In this document: positions 8,552 through 16,881 of the stretch, piece after piece | Numbering within the stretch: position 1 is the first letter of the stretch | How the letters are laid out: each line of letters starts with the position of its first letter | DNA from: Burkholderiales bacterium | GTDB taxonomy: Bacteria > Pseudomonadota > Gammaproteobacteria > Burkholderiales > Burkholderiaceae_C | Direction of reading: 5' to 3' | NCBI GenBank assembly: GCA_026932425.1 | Contig: JAIXKN010000015.1 | Coordinates: 1-40,108 of the forward strand | Length of the DNA: 40,108 nucleotides | Made by a program: the position numbers and the translations under genes | The notes under the pieces: generated by a model | What the model was told of the DNA's origin: nothing | Seen by the model: the letters and a program-made list of their open reading frames with translations, nothing else | Databases searched by the model: none

Positions 8552-8902
8552 ATGATCCAGTGGATGCCGCGGAGCTTGCAGTCGCGATCCGGGCGAGGGC
8601 AGGGTGCGGCGCGCCTGTCGCCGCATGGTCAGCCGGCGCAGCGGCCGCAAGGGCGTGCCGGCGCAGGACGTGCCGGCGCAGGGTCCAAGGGCGCGAGCGA
8701 CGGCCTCAGGGACGCTGCCGGCGCACCGGGCACGACCCCCGCTGCCGATGATCCGGCGCCGCTCGAGCATTGGGGCTGCGGCTGGTTCGACTCCAGCTTC
8801 GAGCTGCGGCGCGGGCTGGCGGTCATCGAGCAAGCGACGCCGACGCTCGAGCTGGCCGTGCTCGCGCTGCTGGCCCCCGCGGACAGCCCGCGCCGCCGCT
8901 GA
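8552..8902 (+). CDS. Small hypothetical protein with a CGWFDSS motif
   Basis: A 116-codon frame with a good ribosome-binding site (GGAGG seven bases before ATG 8552). The first 75 residues are low-complexity Gly, Ala, Arg and Pro. The last 40, beginning WGCGWFDSSFELRRGL, resemble a short motif I recall from many small Burkholderiales proteins, CGWFDSS followed by a helix of the form ELxxGLxVxE. No function is known to me. The motif and ribosome-binding site argue that it is real; the biased N-terminal half argues for caution. A start inside the frame is possible. It faces the TPR lipoprotein gene, 95 bases away. Confidence 0.5.
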   Translation: MIQWMPRSLQSRSGRGQGAARLSPHGQPAQRPQGRAGAGRAGAGSKGASDGLRDAAGAPGTTPAADDPAPLEHWGCGWFDSSFELRRGLAVIEQATPTLELAVLALLAPADSPRRR

Positions 8903-8997
8903 GGTACCGCTGCTGCAAGCAGCATGGGCGACGCTCAGTCCCTCGACCGGCTGAAAACACGGTGCGGCGGGCCCCGACCAGCGGGTCCGCGGCTCGC

Positions 8998-11757
8998 CTA
9001 CAAGGACTTCAACAGCTTGGCGACTTCTTCCTGGTTCGGATACTTCGCGCCCATGCGCTCGACCTTCTCGAGCTCGCTGCGCGCCAGCCCCTTCTGCTGG
9101 CTGGCCAGGTAGAGCTTGGCCAGGTTCAGCCGCAGCGATCCGTCCTCGGGTGCGCGTTCCACCGCCTGCTTCTGCACGTCGAGCGCGCGCGGCAGTTGCT
9201 TCTCGGCGGCCAGTGCGGTGGCCAGGGTGTCCAGCAGCGGCGGCCGTCCCGGCAGCAGCTGGTTGGCCTTCTCGGCGAACTCGACTGCGCCGGGCTTGGA
9301 CTGCTGCACCATCAGCCAGGCGATGTTGTTGAGCGCGAGGGCGTTGTTCGGCTGCAGCTTGACGACCTGGCGGTAGCGTTCCTCGGCAACGGCATAGTCG
9401 CGCGCGGCCAGGGCGCGGTCGGCAAGGTAGAAGGGGAAGATCGGGTCGCGCGGATGCTCGCCGATCCAGCGCTGCGCGAAGATCTCGGCCTCGCCGGGCT
9501 GCTTGAGCGCCACCAGCGTGTTGTGCGCCCGGATTGCCGCTTCGTGGCCCCCGTTCTTCTTCAGCCCGCGCTGGTAGGCCGCCAGCGCGGCCTTGAGATT
9601 GTTGCGGTAGGTCTCGACGTCGCCCTCGAGGACGTCGCCGATGGCCTGCTCGGGCAGGTCCTTCTGCACTTTCCTGGCGATCTCGAGCGCCTCCGCGGGC
9701 TTCTTCTCGGCCAGCGCGATCGCCACCAGCCCGCGCCGTGCTTGCAGCAAGCGTGGCTCGAGTTCGAGCGCGCGCTCCAGGTTGCGGGCGGCGGTCTGGC
9801 GATCCTTCAGCGCCAGGTTGGCGTCGGCCAGGCCGAGGTAGGGCTGGGGCGATCGGGGCTGCGCGGTGGCCAGGCGGTTGAAGGTGGAGATCGCCTGCTG
9901 CAGGTCGTCGGCGGCAAGGTAGGCGCGACCGAGCGCCATCAGGATGTCGGGCTGATCGGGCAGCGCCTGGCTCGCGTCGCGCGCCGCGGCAATGGCTTCC
10001 TTGGCCTCGCGCCGGTCGAGGTGGAAGTTGATCAGCATCAGGCGCCCGCGCACGTCGTTGGGTGCGAGCTTCACGGCCTCGGTCAGCAGCTTGACGACCT
10101 CGTCGCCGGTGTGGCCGCTGCGCGTGAGCAAGGCCGCGAGCGCCAGCCGCGCATTGGCGCTATCGGGGTCCGCGGCCAGAAGCCTGTCGAAGTGCTTGCG
10201 TGCGTCTTCGGGCTTGTTCTGCGCCATGTCCAGCGCGGCAAGACCCGCCGCCGCCGGGAAGTAGAGCTTGTCCAGCTCCAGCGCGCGCTCGAACTGCTTG
10301 CGCGCGCCGTCGGGATCGTTCTTGATCGCCAGCACGCGCGCCCGCAGCATCGGTGCCAGCGGCTTGCCCGGCTGCTTCTTCTCCAGTGCATCGATCACTT
10401 TCAGCGCCTTGTCAACCTCGCGTTTGCGCAAGTGGGCGCTCACCAGCGCGAGATCGGCGAGGGCGCTGCTGTCGCTGCTGGCGATCTGCTGGAGCTCGGC
10501 AATCGCGCGATCGGTCTGGCCCTTGCCGAAATCGCTCAAGGCCAGCGCCGTGCGAATGCGCGGATCATCGGGCTGGAGTCTGGCTGCGCGGCGGTACAGC
10601 TCCTCGGCCCTCTTCGCGTCGCCGGTCTGCAGATAGGCCTCGGCGGCGAGCTGCAGCGTCGCGACGCCGGGGCTGCGCTGCAGCAGGGGCTCGAGCGTGG
10701 AAAGCGTCTTCTGTGGTTGGCCGGTGCGCAGGTAGAGCTGCGCAAGCATCGCGCGCGCAAGCGGCAGCCCCGGGGCCTGCTGCACCGCGCGACCGAGGTA
10801 GGTCTCGGCCTGCGCGAGGTTGCCGAGGCGGAATTCGATCGCGCCGGCCAGTTGCAGCGCCAGCGGATTCGTCGGCATCGCCTGGACCACCGGGCGCATA
10901 TGCTCCTGCGCGGCCTTGAAGTCCTTGGCGTTGTAGGCGAGTTCGGCCTCGAAGAAGCGGGTACGCGGATGGTCGGCGAAGTGCTTCTTCATCTCGGCCA
11001 CGGCCGCGGCCGCGCCCTCGGCGTCGCCTTGCTGGAACAGGATCGTGACGGCCGCGACGTGCCCGGCCATGAGCCTGGGGTCGTTTGCCACCGCCTGCCT
11101 GAAGGACTCCAGCGCCGCCTTGTGATCCTTGTCCAGCTTCAGTGCCAGCTCACCCTTGAGCAACCACGCGTCGGCCGACTTGGGCTCTTCGGCAAGCACC
11201 GCGTCGACGATCGTCCGCGCTTCGCCGGCCTGGTCGCGATCGGCAAGCACTCGCGCCTGCAGCAGCCGCGCCGGCACATGCCGGGGCGAGGCTTGCAGGG
11301 CTTCGGCCAGCGCTTCCTCGGCCTGCTCCGGCTGCCGTTGCGCCAGGTGCGCCATCGCGAGCGCCACCGAGAGCTCGGCCTGCGCAGCGGGGTCGGAGAG
11401 CCGCGTGCCGCTGAACTGGCCGGTGAGCTCGGCGAATTCGCCGGTGGCCTGCATCGCACGCACGAGCAGCGGCACCACCTTGTTGGCGTCGAAGCGCAGG
11501 TCCGAGGCCTTGCGCAGCTCGAGCAGCGCGCCCTTGGCGTCGCCCTGTTCGAGCAGTGCCTTGCCCAGCAGGTAGCGCGCTTCGGCGCTCTGGGCGTTCT
11601 GCTGCAACACGGCCTTGAGCTGCACGACCGCGGCGCGGTAGTCCTTCTGGCCGTCGAGCTCGCGCGCCTTGCTCATCATGTCGGCCTCCGACGGGCCGCC
11701 GCAGGCGGAGAGGAGCATCGCAATGGCCAGCGCGCTGGTGGACAGGGATCTGAGCAT
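8998..11757 (-). CDS. prsT: Large TPR-repeat lipoprotein of the PrsT type (XrtA/PEP-CTERM system)
   Basis: The 919-residue product begins with a lipoprotein signal (lipobox LSAC, Cys19) and then consists almost wholly of tetratricopeptide repeats, about 20 or more, to the C-terminus (last repeat ends near EVAKLLKSL). Size, lipobox and an opening like ACGGPSEADMMSKARELDGQKDYRAA (with the recurring KDYRAAVVQLK repeat) match the PrsT family, found with exosortase XrtA and exopolysaccharide loci. It probably acts as a periplasmic, lipid-anchored scaffold. The start is ATG 11757 because it places the signal peptide at the N-terminus; 37 further codons are open upstream. No exosortase, prsK/prsR or polysaccharide genes occur nearby, so it is an orphan here and the symbol is family-level. 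Confidence 0.82.
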   Translation of the reverse strand: MLRSLSTSALAIAMLLSACGGPSEADMMSKARELDGQKDYRAAVVQLKAVLQQNAQSAEARYLLGKALLEQGDAKGALLELRKASDLRFDANKVVPLLVRAMQATGEFAELTGQFSGTRLSDPAAQAELSVALAMAHLAQRQPEQAEEALAEALQASPRHVPARLLQARVLADRDQAGEARTIVDAVLAEEPKSADAWLLKGELALKLDKDHKAALESFRQAVANDPRLMAGHVAAVTILFQQGDAEGAAAAVAEMKKHFADHPRTRFFEAELAYNAKDFKAAQEHMRPVVQAMPTNPLALQLAGAIEFRLGNLAQAETYLGRAVQQAPGLPLARAMLAQLYLRTGQPQKTLSTLEPLLQRSPGVATLQLAAEAYLQTGDAKRAEELYRRAARLQPDDPRIRTALALSDFGKGQTDRAIAELQQIASSDSSALADLALVSAHLRKREVDKALKVIDALEKKQPGKPLAPMLRARVLAIKNDPDGARKQFERALELDKLYFPAAAGLAALDMAQNKPEDARKHFDRLLAADPDSANARLALAALLTRSGHTGDEVVKLLTEAVKLAPNDVRGRLMLINFHLDRREAKEAIAAARDASQALPDQPDILMALGRAYLAADDLQQAISTFNRLATAQPRSPQPYLGLADANLALKDRQTAARNLERALELEPRLLQARRGLVAIALAEKKPAEALEIARKVQKDLPEQAIGDVLEGDVETYRNNLKAALAAYQRGLKKNGGHEAAIRAHNTLVALKQPGEAEIFAQRWIGEHPRDPIFPFYLADRALAARDYAVAEERYRQVVKLQPNNALALNNIAWLMVQQSKPGAVEFAEKANQLLPGRPPLLDTLATALAAEKQLPRALDVQKQAVERAPEDGSLRLNLAKLYLASQQKGLARSELEKVERMGAKYPNQEEVAKLLKSL

Positions 11758-11891
11758 GACGGTGGCGGTCGGGCTGAACGCGGGCACGCGTCGCCGTGGA
11801 ACCGATACGGATGGGCGGAACGCGATCATGCCTGTCGATCGGCCCGGCCATGTGTTCAGCCTGCGCACTTCGGCGCAAGCGCAGGCGGCAT

Positions 11892-11919
11892 TTGGTCACG
11901 CTGCGCGGGCTGATACGCT
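11892..11919 (+). promoter_or_regulatory. Probable sigma-70 promoter of the hydrolase-ABC operon
   Basis: TTGGTC (11892-11897) and TACGCT (11914-11919) are spaced by 16 bases, with TGA just before the -10. Transcription would begin near 11926, upstream of all plausible hydrolase starts. It lies in the divergent gap with the TPR lipoprotein gene. Confidence 0.45.
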
Positions 11920-12004
11920 TGCACCGGGCCTCGGCCATCGGCCATCGGCCTGCCTGCGCATCCATCCCGCTCCCGGTTTCACGCCCTTGCCGCCTACCGA
12001 AGCA

Positions 12005-13510
12005 TTGCAACCGCGCTGCGCCTGCAGGCAGCGCAAGCGCGGGCGTCGTGCCCGCGCACGGCCGCTCGTGCTGCTGACGATGCTCTTGGCCGGCCTCGGT
12101 TCCGGTGCCGGCGCCGCGCCGCCGGGCTTGGAGGATTGCCGGCTGCGCGGCGTCGAGCACCCGGCCTGGTGCGGCAAGGTGCAGAGGCCGCTGTCGGCGG
12201 ATGCACCGCAGGGCGCGCACATCGAGCTGCACTACGCGGTGCTGCCGGCGCTCTCGAGGCAGCGCAAGCCCGACCCGGTGTTCTTCTTTGCCGGCGGGCC
12301 GGGCCAGAGCGCGATCGATCTCGCCGGCACGGTGGCGCAACTGCTGGCGCGCTTCTCGAACCGGCGCGATCTGGTGCTGATCGACCAGCGTGGCACCGGG
12401 CGCAGCGCGCCGCTGGTCTGTGAGGGTGACGACGACCCGACGCGGCCGCTGCGGGACGGCCTCGACGAGGCGCGGGTGCAGCGCGCGCTGACGCGCTGCC
12501 GGCGGGCGCTCGAGGCCCTGCCCTACGGCGACCTGCGCCGCTTCACGACCGTCGAGGCCGCGCGGGACGCCGAGGCGGTGCGCGTCGCGCTGGGCGCCGA
12601 ACGCGTGAACCTGGTCGGCGTCTCCTATGGCACGCGCGTCGCGCTCGAGTACCTGCGTCAGACGCCGCGCGCGGTCCGTCGTATCGTGCTCGACGGCGTC
12701 GCGCCGCCGGACATGGCCTTGCCGCTGGCCTTCGCGCGCGATGCGCAGGCGGCCTTCGACGCGCTGCTGGTGCGGTGCGAGACCGATGCGGCCTGCGCTC
12801 GGCGCCATCCCGGCCTGCGCGTGCAGTGGACACAGTTGCTGGCGGCGCTGCCGCGGGAGCTGAACCTCGTGCACCCGGTGACGGGGCGCCAGGAGCAGCT
12901 GACGCTGACGCGCGAGAACCTGGCCGGCTTGGTGCGCGCGCCGCTTTACGCGCCGGTGCTCGCCTCGGGGCTGCCGCTGGCGATCGACGAGGCGACACAA
13001 GGTCGCTGGGAGGCGCTGGTCGGGCTGGCGCTGGCCCTGGGCGCAGGGCGCAGCGGGCACATCGCGCAAGGCCAGCACTTCTCGGTGATCTGCAGCGAGG
13101 ACATGCCGCAGGTGCCTGCGGGCGAGCCCGCGCAAGGGGATTTCGCGAGCCTCGCCGATCGCTACCGTGAGGCCTGCCGGGACTGGCCGCGCGCCGTGCT
13201 GCCCGCGGCCTTCCACCGCGTCGGCCTGTCGACGGTGCCGGTGTTGCTGCTGTCCGGCGCTGCCGATCCCGTGACGCCGCCGCGGCACGCGCAGCGCGTG
13301 GCTGCCGCGCTCGGACCGCGCGCGCGGCACGTCGTCATTGCCGCGGCCGGGCATGGCCAGCTCGCGCTGCCTTGCGTGCGTGAGCTCGTGCACCGCTTCG
13401 TCGACGCGGAGGACGAGGTCGGGGCGCTCGAAGTCCGCGACGGCTGCCCGCGCGAACGCCCGTGGCCGCCGGTGTTCGTCGCACCCGGTGGCGCGGAGGA
13501 AGACGATTGA
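12005..13510 (+). CDS. Secreted alpha/beta hydrolase (tripeptidyl aminopeptidase-like)
   Basis: The product has an Arg/Lys-rich N-terminus, a hydrophobic segment (PLVLLTMLLAGLG) and an Ala-rich cleavage region, so it is probably exported. The alpha/beta hydrolase fold then shows the oxyanion region FFFAGGPGQSA, IDQRGTGRS, the nucleophile elbow GVSYGTR and, near the C-terminus, the acid in LLSGAADPVTP and the His in AAGHGQL. The C-terminal part matches TAP-like peptidases, so it probably removes residues from peptide N-termini, although esterase activity is possible. The start is uncertain: no ATG fits, TTG 12005 gives a normal signal peptide (about 501 residues), while TTG 11987 and GTG 12068 are alternatives. 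The last four bases overlap the ABC ATPase gene, which implies coupled expression. Confidence 0.85.
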   Translation: MQPRCACRQRKRGRRARARPLVLLTMLLAGLGSGAGAAPPGLEDCRLRGVEHPAWCGKVQRPLSADAPQGAHIELHYAVLPALSRQRKPDPVFFFAGGPGQSAIDLAGTVAQLLARFSNRRDLVLIDQRGTGRSAPLVCEGDDDPTRPLRDGLDEARVQRALTRCRRALEALPYGDLRRFTTVEAARDAEAVRVALGAERVNLVGVSYGTRVALEYLRQTPRAVRRIVLDGVAPPDMALPLAFARDAQAAFDALLVRCETDAACARRHPGLRVQWTQLLAALPRELNLVHPVTGRQEQLTLTRENLAGLVRAPLYAPVLASGLPLAIDEATQGRWEALVGLALALGAGRSGHIAQGQHFSVICSEDMPQVPAGEPAQGDFASLADRYREACRDWPRAVLPAAFHRVGLSTVPVLLLSGAADPVTPPRHAQRVAAALGPRARHVVIAAAGHGQLALPCVRELVHRFVDAEDEVGALEVRDGCPRERPWPPVFVAPGGAEEDD

Positions 13511-14301
13511 TCGAGGTCCAGGGCCTGCGCCGCCGCTTCGTTCAGGGGCGCGGCGCGCGCGCGCGCGTCGTGCAGGCGGTCGACGGCGTCGACTTCGTCG
13601 CGCGCAACGGCTGCATCACGGGTCTGCTCGGCAGCAACGGCGCGGGCAAGACGACGACGCTGCGCATGGTGGCCACATTGCTGGCGCCGGACGCCGGGCA
13701 GATCCGCATCGACGGCATCGACGCGCTGCGCGCACCGGCCGCGGCGCTGGGAAGGCTCGGGGTGCTGAGCGATGCGCGCGGCCTCTATCCGCGCTTGACC
13801 GCGCGCGAGAACATCGTCTACTTCGCGCGGCTGCAGGGCCTGTCGGAGGCCACGGCGCAGGCGCGCACGCAGACGCTGGCGCAGACTCTCGAGCTGCACG
13901 CGCTGCTGGACCGCCGCACCGAGGGCTTCAGCCAGGGCGAGCGCATGAAGACGGCGCTGGCGCGCGCGCTCGTGCACGATCCGCCCAACATCATCCTCGA
14001 CGAGCCGACCAACGGGCTGGACGTGATGGCCACGCGCGCGCTGCGGCGCACGCTGCAGCGCCTGCGCGACGAGGAAGGCAAGTGCATCGTGTTCTCGACG
14101 CACGTGATGCAGGAGGTCGAGCGCCTGTGCGACCGTGTCGTCGTGATCGCGCGGGGTCGAACGGTGGCCGAGGACAGCGTGGCCGAGCTGTGCGCGCGCA
14201 CCGGCCGCACCGATTTCGAGCAGGCCTTCGTCGACCTGGCCTTCGCGGAACCCTCGCCGGCGCTCGAGATGCCGGCCGATCACCGCAGGCCCGCGCGATG
14301 A
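13507..14301 (+). CDS. ABC transporter ATP-binding protein (NatA-like)
   Basis: The 264-residue ATPase has Walker A GSNGAGKTT, a Q-loop region, signature FSQGERMK and Walker B NIILDEPTNGLD, with the switch His in FSTHVMQEVE. The signature (SQGER for SGGQ) and the ANG-type DEPTNGLD fit the NatA/CcmA-like DRA family that powers drug, sodium or polysaccharide export. TTG 13507 is chosen because GGAGGA ends six bases upstream and the gene then overlaps the hydrolase stop by four bases; an ATG-less extension to 13462 would lie inside the hydrolase gene. Its stop overlaps the permease ATG. The substrate is unknown. Confidence 0.92.
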   Translation: MIEVQGLRRRFVQGRGARARVVQAVDGVDFVARNGCITGLLGSNGAGKTTTLRMVATLLAPDAGQIRIDGIDALRAPAAALGRLGVLSDARGLYPRLTARENIVYFARLQGLSEATAQARTQTLAQTLELHALLDRRTEGFSQGERMKTALARALVHDPPNIILDEPTNGLDVMATRALRRTLQRLRDEEGKCIVFSTHVMQEVERLCDRVVVIARGRTVAEDSVAELCARTGRTDFEQAFVDLAFAEPSPALEMPADHRRPAR

Positions 14302-15461
14302 GGCAGGCCTGGATCGTCTTTCGCAAGGAACTGCTGGACGCGCTGCGCGACCGCCGCACGCTGGCCGTCGTGCTCCTGAGTTCGGTGGCGATCGGCCCGC
14401 TGGTGCTGGTGCTGCTGTCGACGCTGGTGGCCGATGCCGAGCGGCGCGCCGACGCGCGCGAGCTGCTCGTCGCGGGCATCGAGCACGCGCCCAGCCTGCG
14501 CAACCACCTGCAGCGCCAGACCTACCGCATCGAGTCGCCGCCCGTGGACTGGGAGGCGCGACTCGCCCGCGGCGCGCTTGCCGACCCGGTGGTCGTCGTG
14601 ACCGCGGAGTTCGAACGCGAACTCGCGGGCGCGCGACAACCGCTGGTCGAGGTCGTCTTCAGCAGCGCCAACGCGCGCGCGCAGGGGGGTGTGACGCGGG
14701 TGATGGCGCTGCTTGGCGGCTTCAACCAGGAGCAGGCAACGCTGCGCCTGGCGCTGCGCGGCGTCTCGCCGAGCCTGCTGCAGGCGGTGCAGTTCGAGCC
14801 GCGTGATCTCGCGGACCCGGCCGCACGCGGTGCGCAGCTCAGCGGCATCGTGCCCTTCTTCGTGCTGCTGGCGGTGCTCTACGGCGCGCTCAACGCGGCG
14901 CTGGACAGCACGGCGGGCGAGCGCGAGCGCGGCTCGCTCGAGCCCTTGCTGGCCAATCCGGTCCCGCACGTGGCGCTGGCGGGCGGCAAGTGGGCTGCGG
15001 TTGCCTGCGTCGGCATGCTCGTCGCGGTGCTGTCGTGCCTGAGCTTTCTGCCCGGGCAATGGCTGCTGAAGAGCGAATCGCTGGCCGCGCTCTTTCGCTT
15101 CGGGCCGGGCGAGGCACTGCGGTTCCTCGCGCTGCTGCTGCCGCTGGCGGGCGCGCTTTCGGCGCTGCTGATGGCGCTGGCGATCCGCAGCCGCAGCGTC
15201 AAGGAGGCGCAGGCCGCGACCTCGGTGCTGGTGCTGCTCGCCTCGCTGGTGCCGCTCGCGTCGATCTTCGGTGCGGGGGGACGCGCGTCCTGGCACCTGT
15301 GGGTGCCGGCGCTCTCGCAGGTCGAACTGATGACGCGCACGCTCAAGGGCGAGCCGCTGCTGGCGGCCGAACTCTTGCCCCCGCTCCTCGTCAGCGTCCT
15401 CGTCGCCGCGCTCGGCGTTGCCGACGTCGCGCGGCAGTTGCGGCGACGAGCGCTCGGTTGA
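14298..15461 (+). CDS. ABC transporter permease (NatB-like)
   Basis: The 387-residue product has one membrane segment near residues 20-45, a large soluble domain probably in the periplasm (about 45-180), and then several membrane segments between about 185 and 380. This is the ABC2/NatB layout. The conserved sequence ERERGSLEPLLANPV, just after the second membrane segment, is the typical cytoplasmic coupling region of NatB-type permeases. ATG 14298 overlaps the ATPase stop (ATGA), so the two subunits are made together. The linked secreted hydrolase suggests a role in handling an exported or hydrolysed peptide, but this is only context. The next gene is on the opposite strand, stopping 54 bases away. 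Confidence 0.9.
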   Translation: MRQAWIVFRKELLDALRDRRTLAVVLLSSVAIGPLVLVLLSTLVADAERRADARELLVAGIEHAPSLRNHLQRQTYRIESPPVDWEARLARGALADPVVVVTAEFERELAGARQPLVEVVFSSANARAQGGVTRVMALLGGFNQEQATLRLALRGVSPSLLQAVQFEPRDLADPAARGAQLSGIVPFFVLLAVLYGALNAALDSTAGERERGSLEPLLANPVPHVALAGGKWAAVACVGMLVAVLSCLSFLPGQWLLKSESLAALFRFGPGEALRFLALLLPLAGALSALLMALAIRSRSVKEAQAATSVLVLLASLVPLASIFGAGGRASWHLWVPALSQVELMTRTLKGEPLLAAELLPPLLVSVLVAALGVADVARQLRRRALG

Positions 15462-15515
15462 GCGACCATCGCGCCCAGGGCCGGCGCGGCGTCCGCGCGG
15501 CCTGCCAAGGTTCGG

Positions 15516-15932
15516 TCAATGACAGGTCGCGAGCGCCCGGCTCACTTCGGCCTGCCAGGGCAGCGCGTGGACGATGCCGCTGAGGACCAGCGCGGCCTCG
15601 GCGGAAGTCAGGACCTCGCCGGCGTCACCGAGGATGCGCAGGTTCGTGATGACCGACATCGGATCGACCATCGCGACCACGCCCTGGGCGACCTCGATCC
15701 AGTCCCAGGCCATGCCCGCCTCGCTGCCGGCGACGACGCCGGCCCAGATCGTCTGGCCCGATGCGCGCCGGTGCGTTCCGGCAACGCTGCTGTCGACGTG
15801 TGTGCTCAGGTGATGGAACTCGGTCGGCACGCGGCCGGCAGCCTGCCACAATAGGAGCGGCCATGCGCGCAGCGACCAGGGCATGACGGCAAGCGGCGCT
15901 TGCTCGACGGGGTGGAGTGATTCGTGTTGCAT
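15516..15932 (-). CDS. Unrecognised 138-residue protein divergent from the LuxR regulator
   Basis: I do not recognise this protein. It has 138 residues. The N-terminal third carries a hydrophobic, Trp-rich stretch (MPWSLRAWPLLLWQAAG) that is too short and polar at its borders to be sure of membrane insertion. The rest is mixed helix and strand, with WDWIEVAQGVVAMVDPMS and the closing NLRILGDAG segment. It ends in Cys-His. It shows none of the conserved residues of LuxI synthases, is not a bacteriocin-immunity type I know, and has no Cys-rich or cyclase motif. ATG 15932 is the only good start; no Shine-Dalgarno sequence is visible. It shares with the LuxR gene a 117-base region holding two lux-box-like elements, so it is probably regulated by that LuxR. 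Confidence 0.7.
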   Translation of the reverse strand: MQHESLHPVEQAPLAVMPWSLRAWPLLLWQAAGRVPTEFHHLSTHVDSSVAGTHRRASGQTIWAGVVAGSEAGMAWDWIEVAQGVVAMVDPMSVITNLRILGDAGEVLTSAEAALVLSGIVHALPWQAEVSRALATCH

Positions 15933-15967
15933 GGCGCCATGGTTGACCAGATGCGGGCACGGCGAAG

Positions 15968-15983
15968 CTGTAAGCCCTGTCAG
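15968..15983. promoter_or_regulatory. Lux-box-like element 1
   Basis: CTGTAAGCCCTGTCAG fits CTGT-N8-ACAG, the core of the lux box, with one mismatch. It lies 36 bases upstream of the 138-residue protein's ATG. Confidence 0.55.
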
Positions 15984-15985
15984 GG

Positions 15986-16001
15986 CTGTAAGCGCTGACA
16001 G
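15986..16001. promoter_or_regulatory. Lux-box-like element 2
   Basis: CTGTAAGCGCTGACAG fits CTGT-N8-ACAG exactly. It repeats element 1 with an 18-base period, and both share CTGTAAG and CTG-CAG. Its centre is about 57 bases before the LuxR ATG. Confidence 0.65.
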
Positions 16002-16049
16002 GGTGGACCGTGACAGCGACCACGCCGAGTGCCGTGGGAGTACGGATCG

Positions 16050-16763
16050 ATGCTGCCGGGTGGATATTTGGCCGTGATGCAGGCGACCAGTCGCGACGAG
16101 TTTCGCGACGAGGTGGTCCGTTTCGCGCGCGACCTCGGCTTCGACCTGGTTTCGGCGATGACGGTGATCGATCATGGCCTGACGCACAGCGAGTTCTTCG
16201 TCGTCAGCAATTCGCCGTCGGCGTATGTGGATTCCGCGGAAGACCAGGGTTTGGCTCGACGCGACCCCGTGATGCAGCATTGCAAGCGCCAGACGGTGCC
16301 GATCATCTGGAATCAGGATACCTACGTCGCCCACGGCGCGGGCGACCTATGGGAGCACATGGCGCGCTACGGGTATCACGCGGGGATCGCGCTGGCGCTG
16401 CACATGCCGGAGGGGCGGCATTTCCAGCTCGGAGTCGATCGAGACCAGGCGCTGCCGAGCGATCCACTCGAACTGCAGCGCATCGTCGCCGATCTCCAGC
16501 TCTTTGCGGTGCACGCACAGGAAGCGGCCTTGCGCCTTTTTCTGCCCGGCGCGCTGAAGATGGAACGCCCGGCCCTCACGCCACGGGAGCTGGAGGCCTT
16601 GCGCTGGACGATGGAGGGCAAGACGGCCTGGGAGGTGGGCGCCATCCTGGGCATCAGCGAACGCACCGCCGTGATGCACGTCAACAATGCGATGCACAAG
16701 CTCGGCTGCGTGAACAAGCACCAGGCGGTGCTCAAGGCCCTGCGTCTGGGCCTGATCCACTGA
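16050..16763 (+). CDS. LuxR-family regulator with autoinducer-binding domain; no LuxI partner in the window
   Basis: The 237-residue product has an N-terminal autoinducer-binding domain (about residues 15-165) and a C-terminal GerE-type helix-turn-helix starting LTPRELEALR, with the recognition helix around SERTAVMHVNNAMHKLG. By spacing, Asp72, Pro73 and Trp87 match TraR Asp70, Pro71 and Trp85, which anchor acyl-homoserine lactones. The residues equivalent to TraR Trp57 and Tyr61 are Tyr59 and Ala63, an unusual pocket. ATG 16050 is preferred (GGGAG nine bases upstream, usual length); GTG 16029 and ATG 16077 are alternatives. Lux-box-like sites upstream suggest autoregulation. It should control the downstream peptide gene, which has its own box. 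Confidence 0.9.
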   Translation: MLPGGYLAVMQATSRDEFRDEVVRFARDLGFDLVSAMTVIDHGLTHSEFFVVSNSPSAYVDSAEDQGLARRDPVMQHCKRQTVPIIWNQDTYVAHGAGDLWEHMARYGYHAGIALALHMPEGRHFQLGVDRDQALPSDPLELQRIVADLQLFAVHAQEAALRLFLPGALKMERPALTPRELEALRWTMEGKTAWEVGAILGISERTAVMHVNNAMHKLGCVNKHQAVLKALRLGLIH

Positions 16764-16881
16764 ACCTGCGTGCTCCGAAGGCTGGCTGGCGCATGGTTTC
16801 GCGATCTTCATCGTGATCCTGCTGCAGCGGCCCTTGTCGCGCCCGGAGCTCGTCTCCAATTCGGTGACGCTGCCGATTTCC

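Noticed and set aside
8770-11913. Plus-strand frame of over 1000 codons opposite the TPR lipoprotein
   Set aside because: It mirrors the repeat structure of the minus-strand gene, has no recognisable domain, and the minus frame has a signal peptide and TPR repeats.
15516-15932. The divergent gene as a LuxI autoinducer synthase
   Set aside because: It is too short and lacks the conserved Arg, Phe, Trp, Asp and Glu pattern of LuxI proteins.
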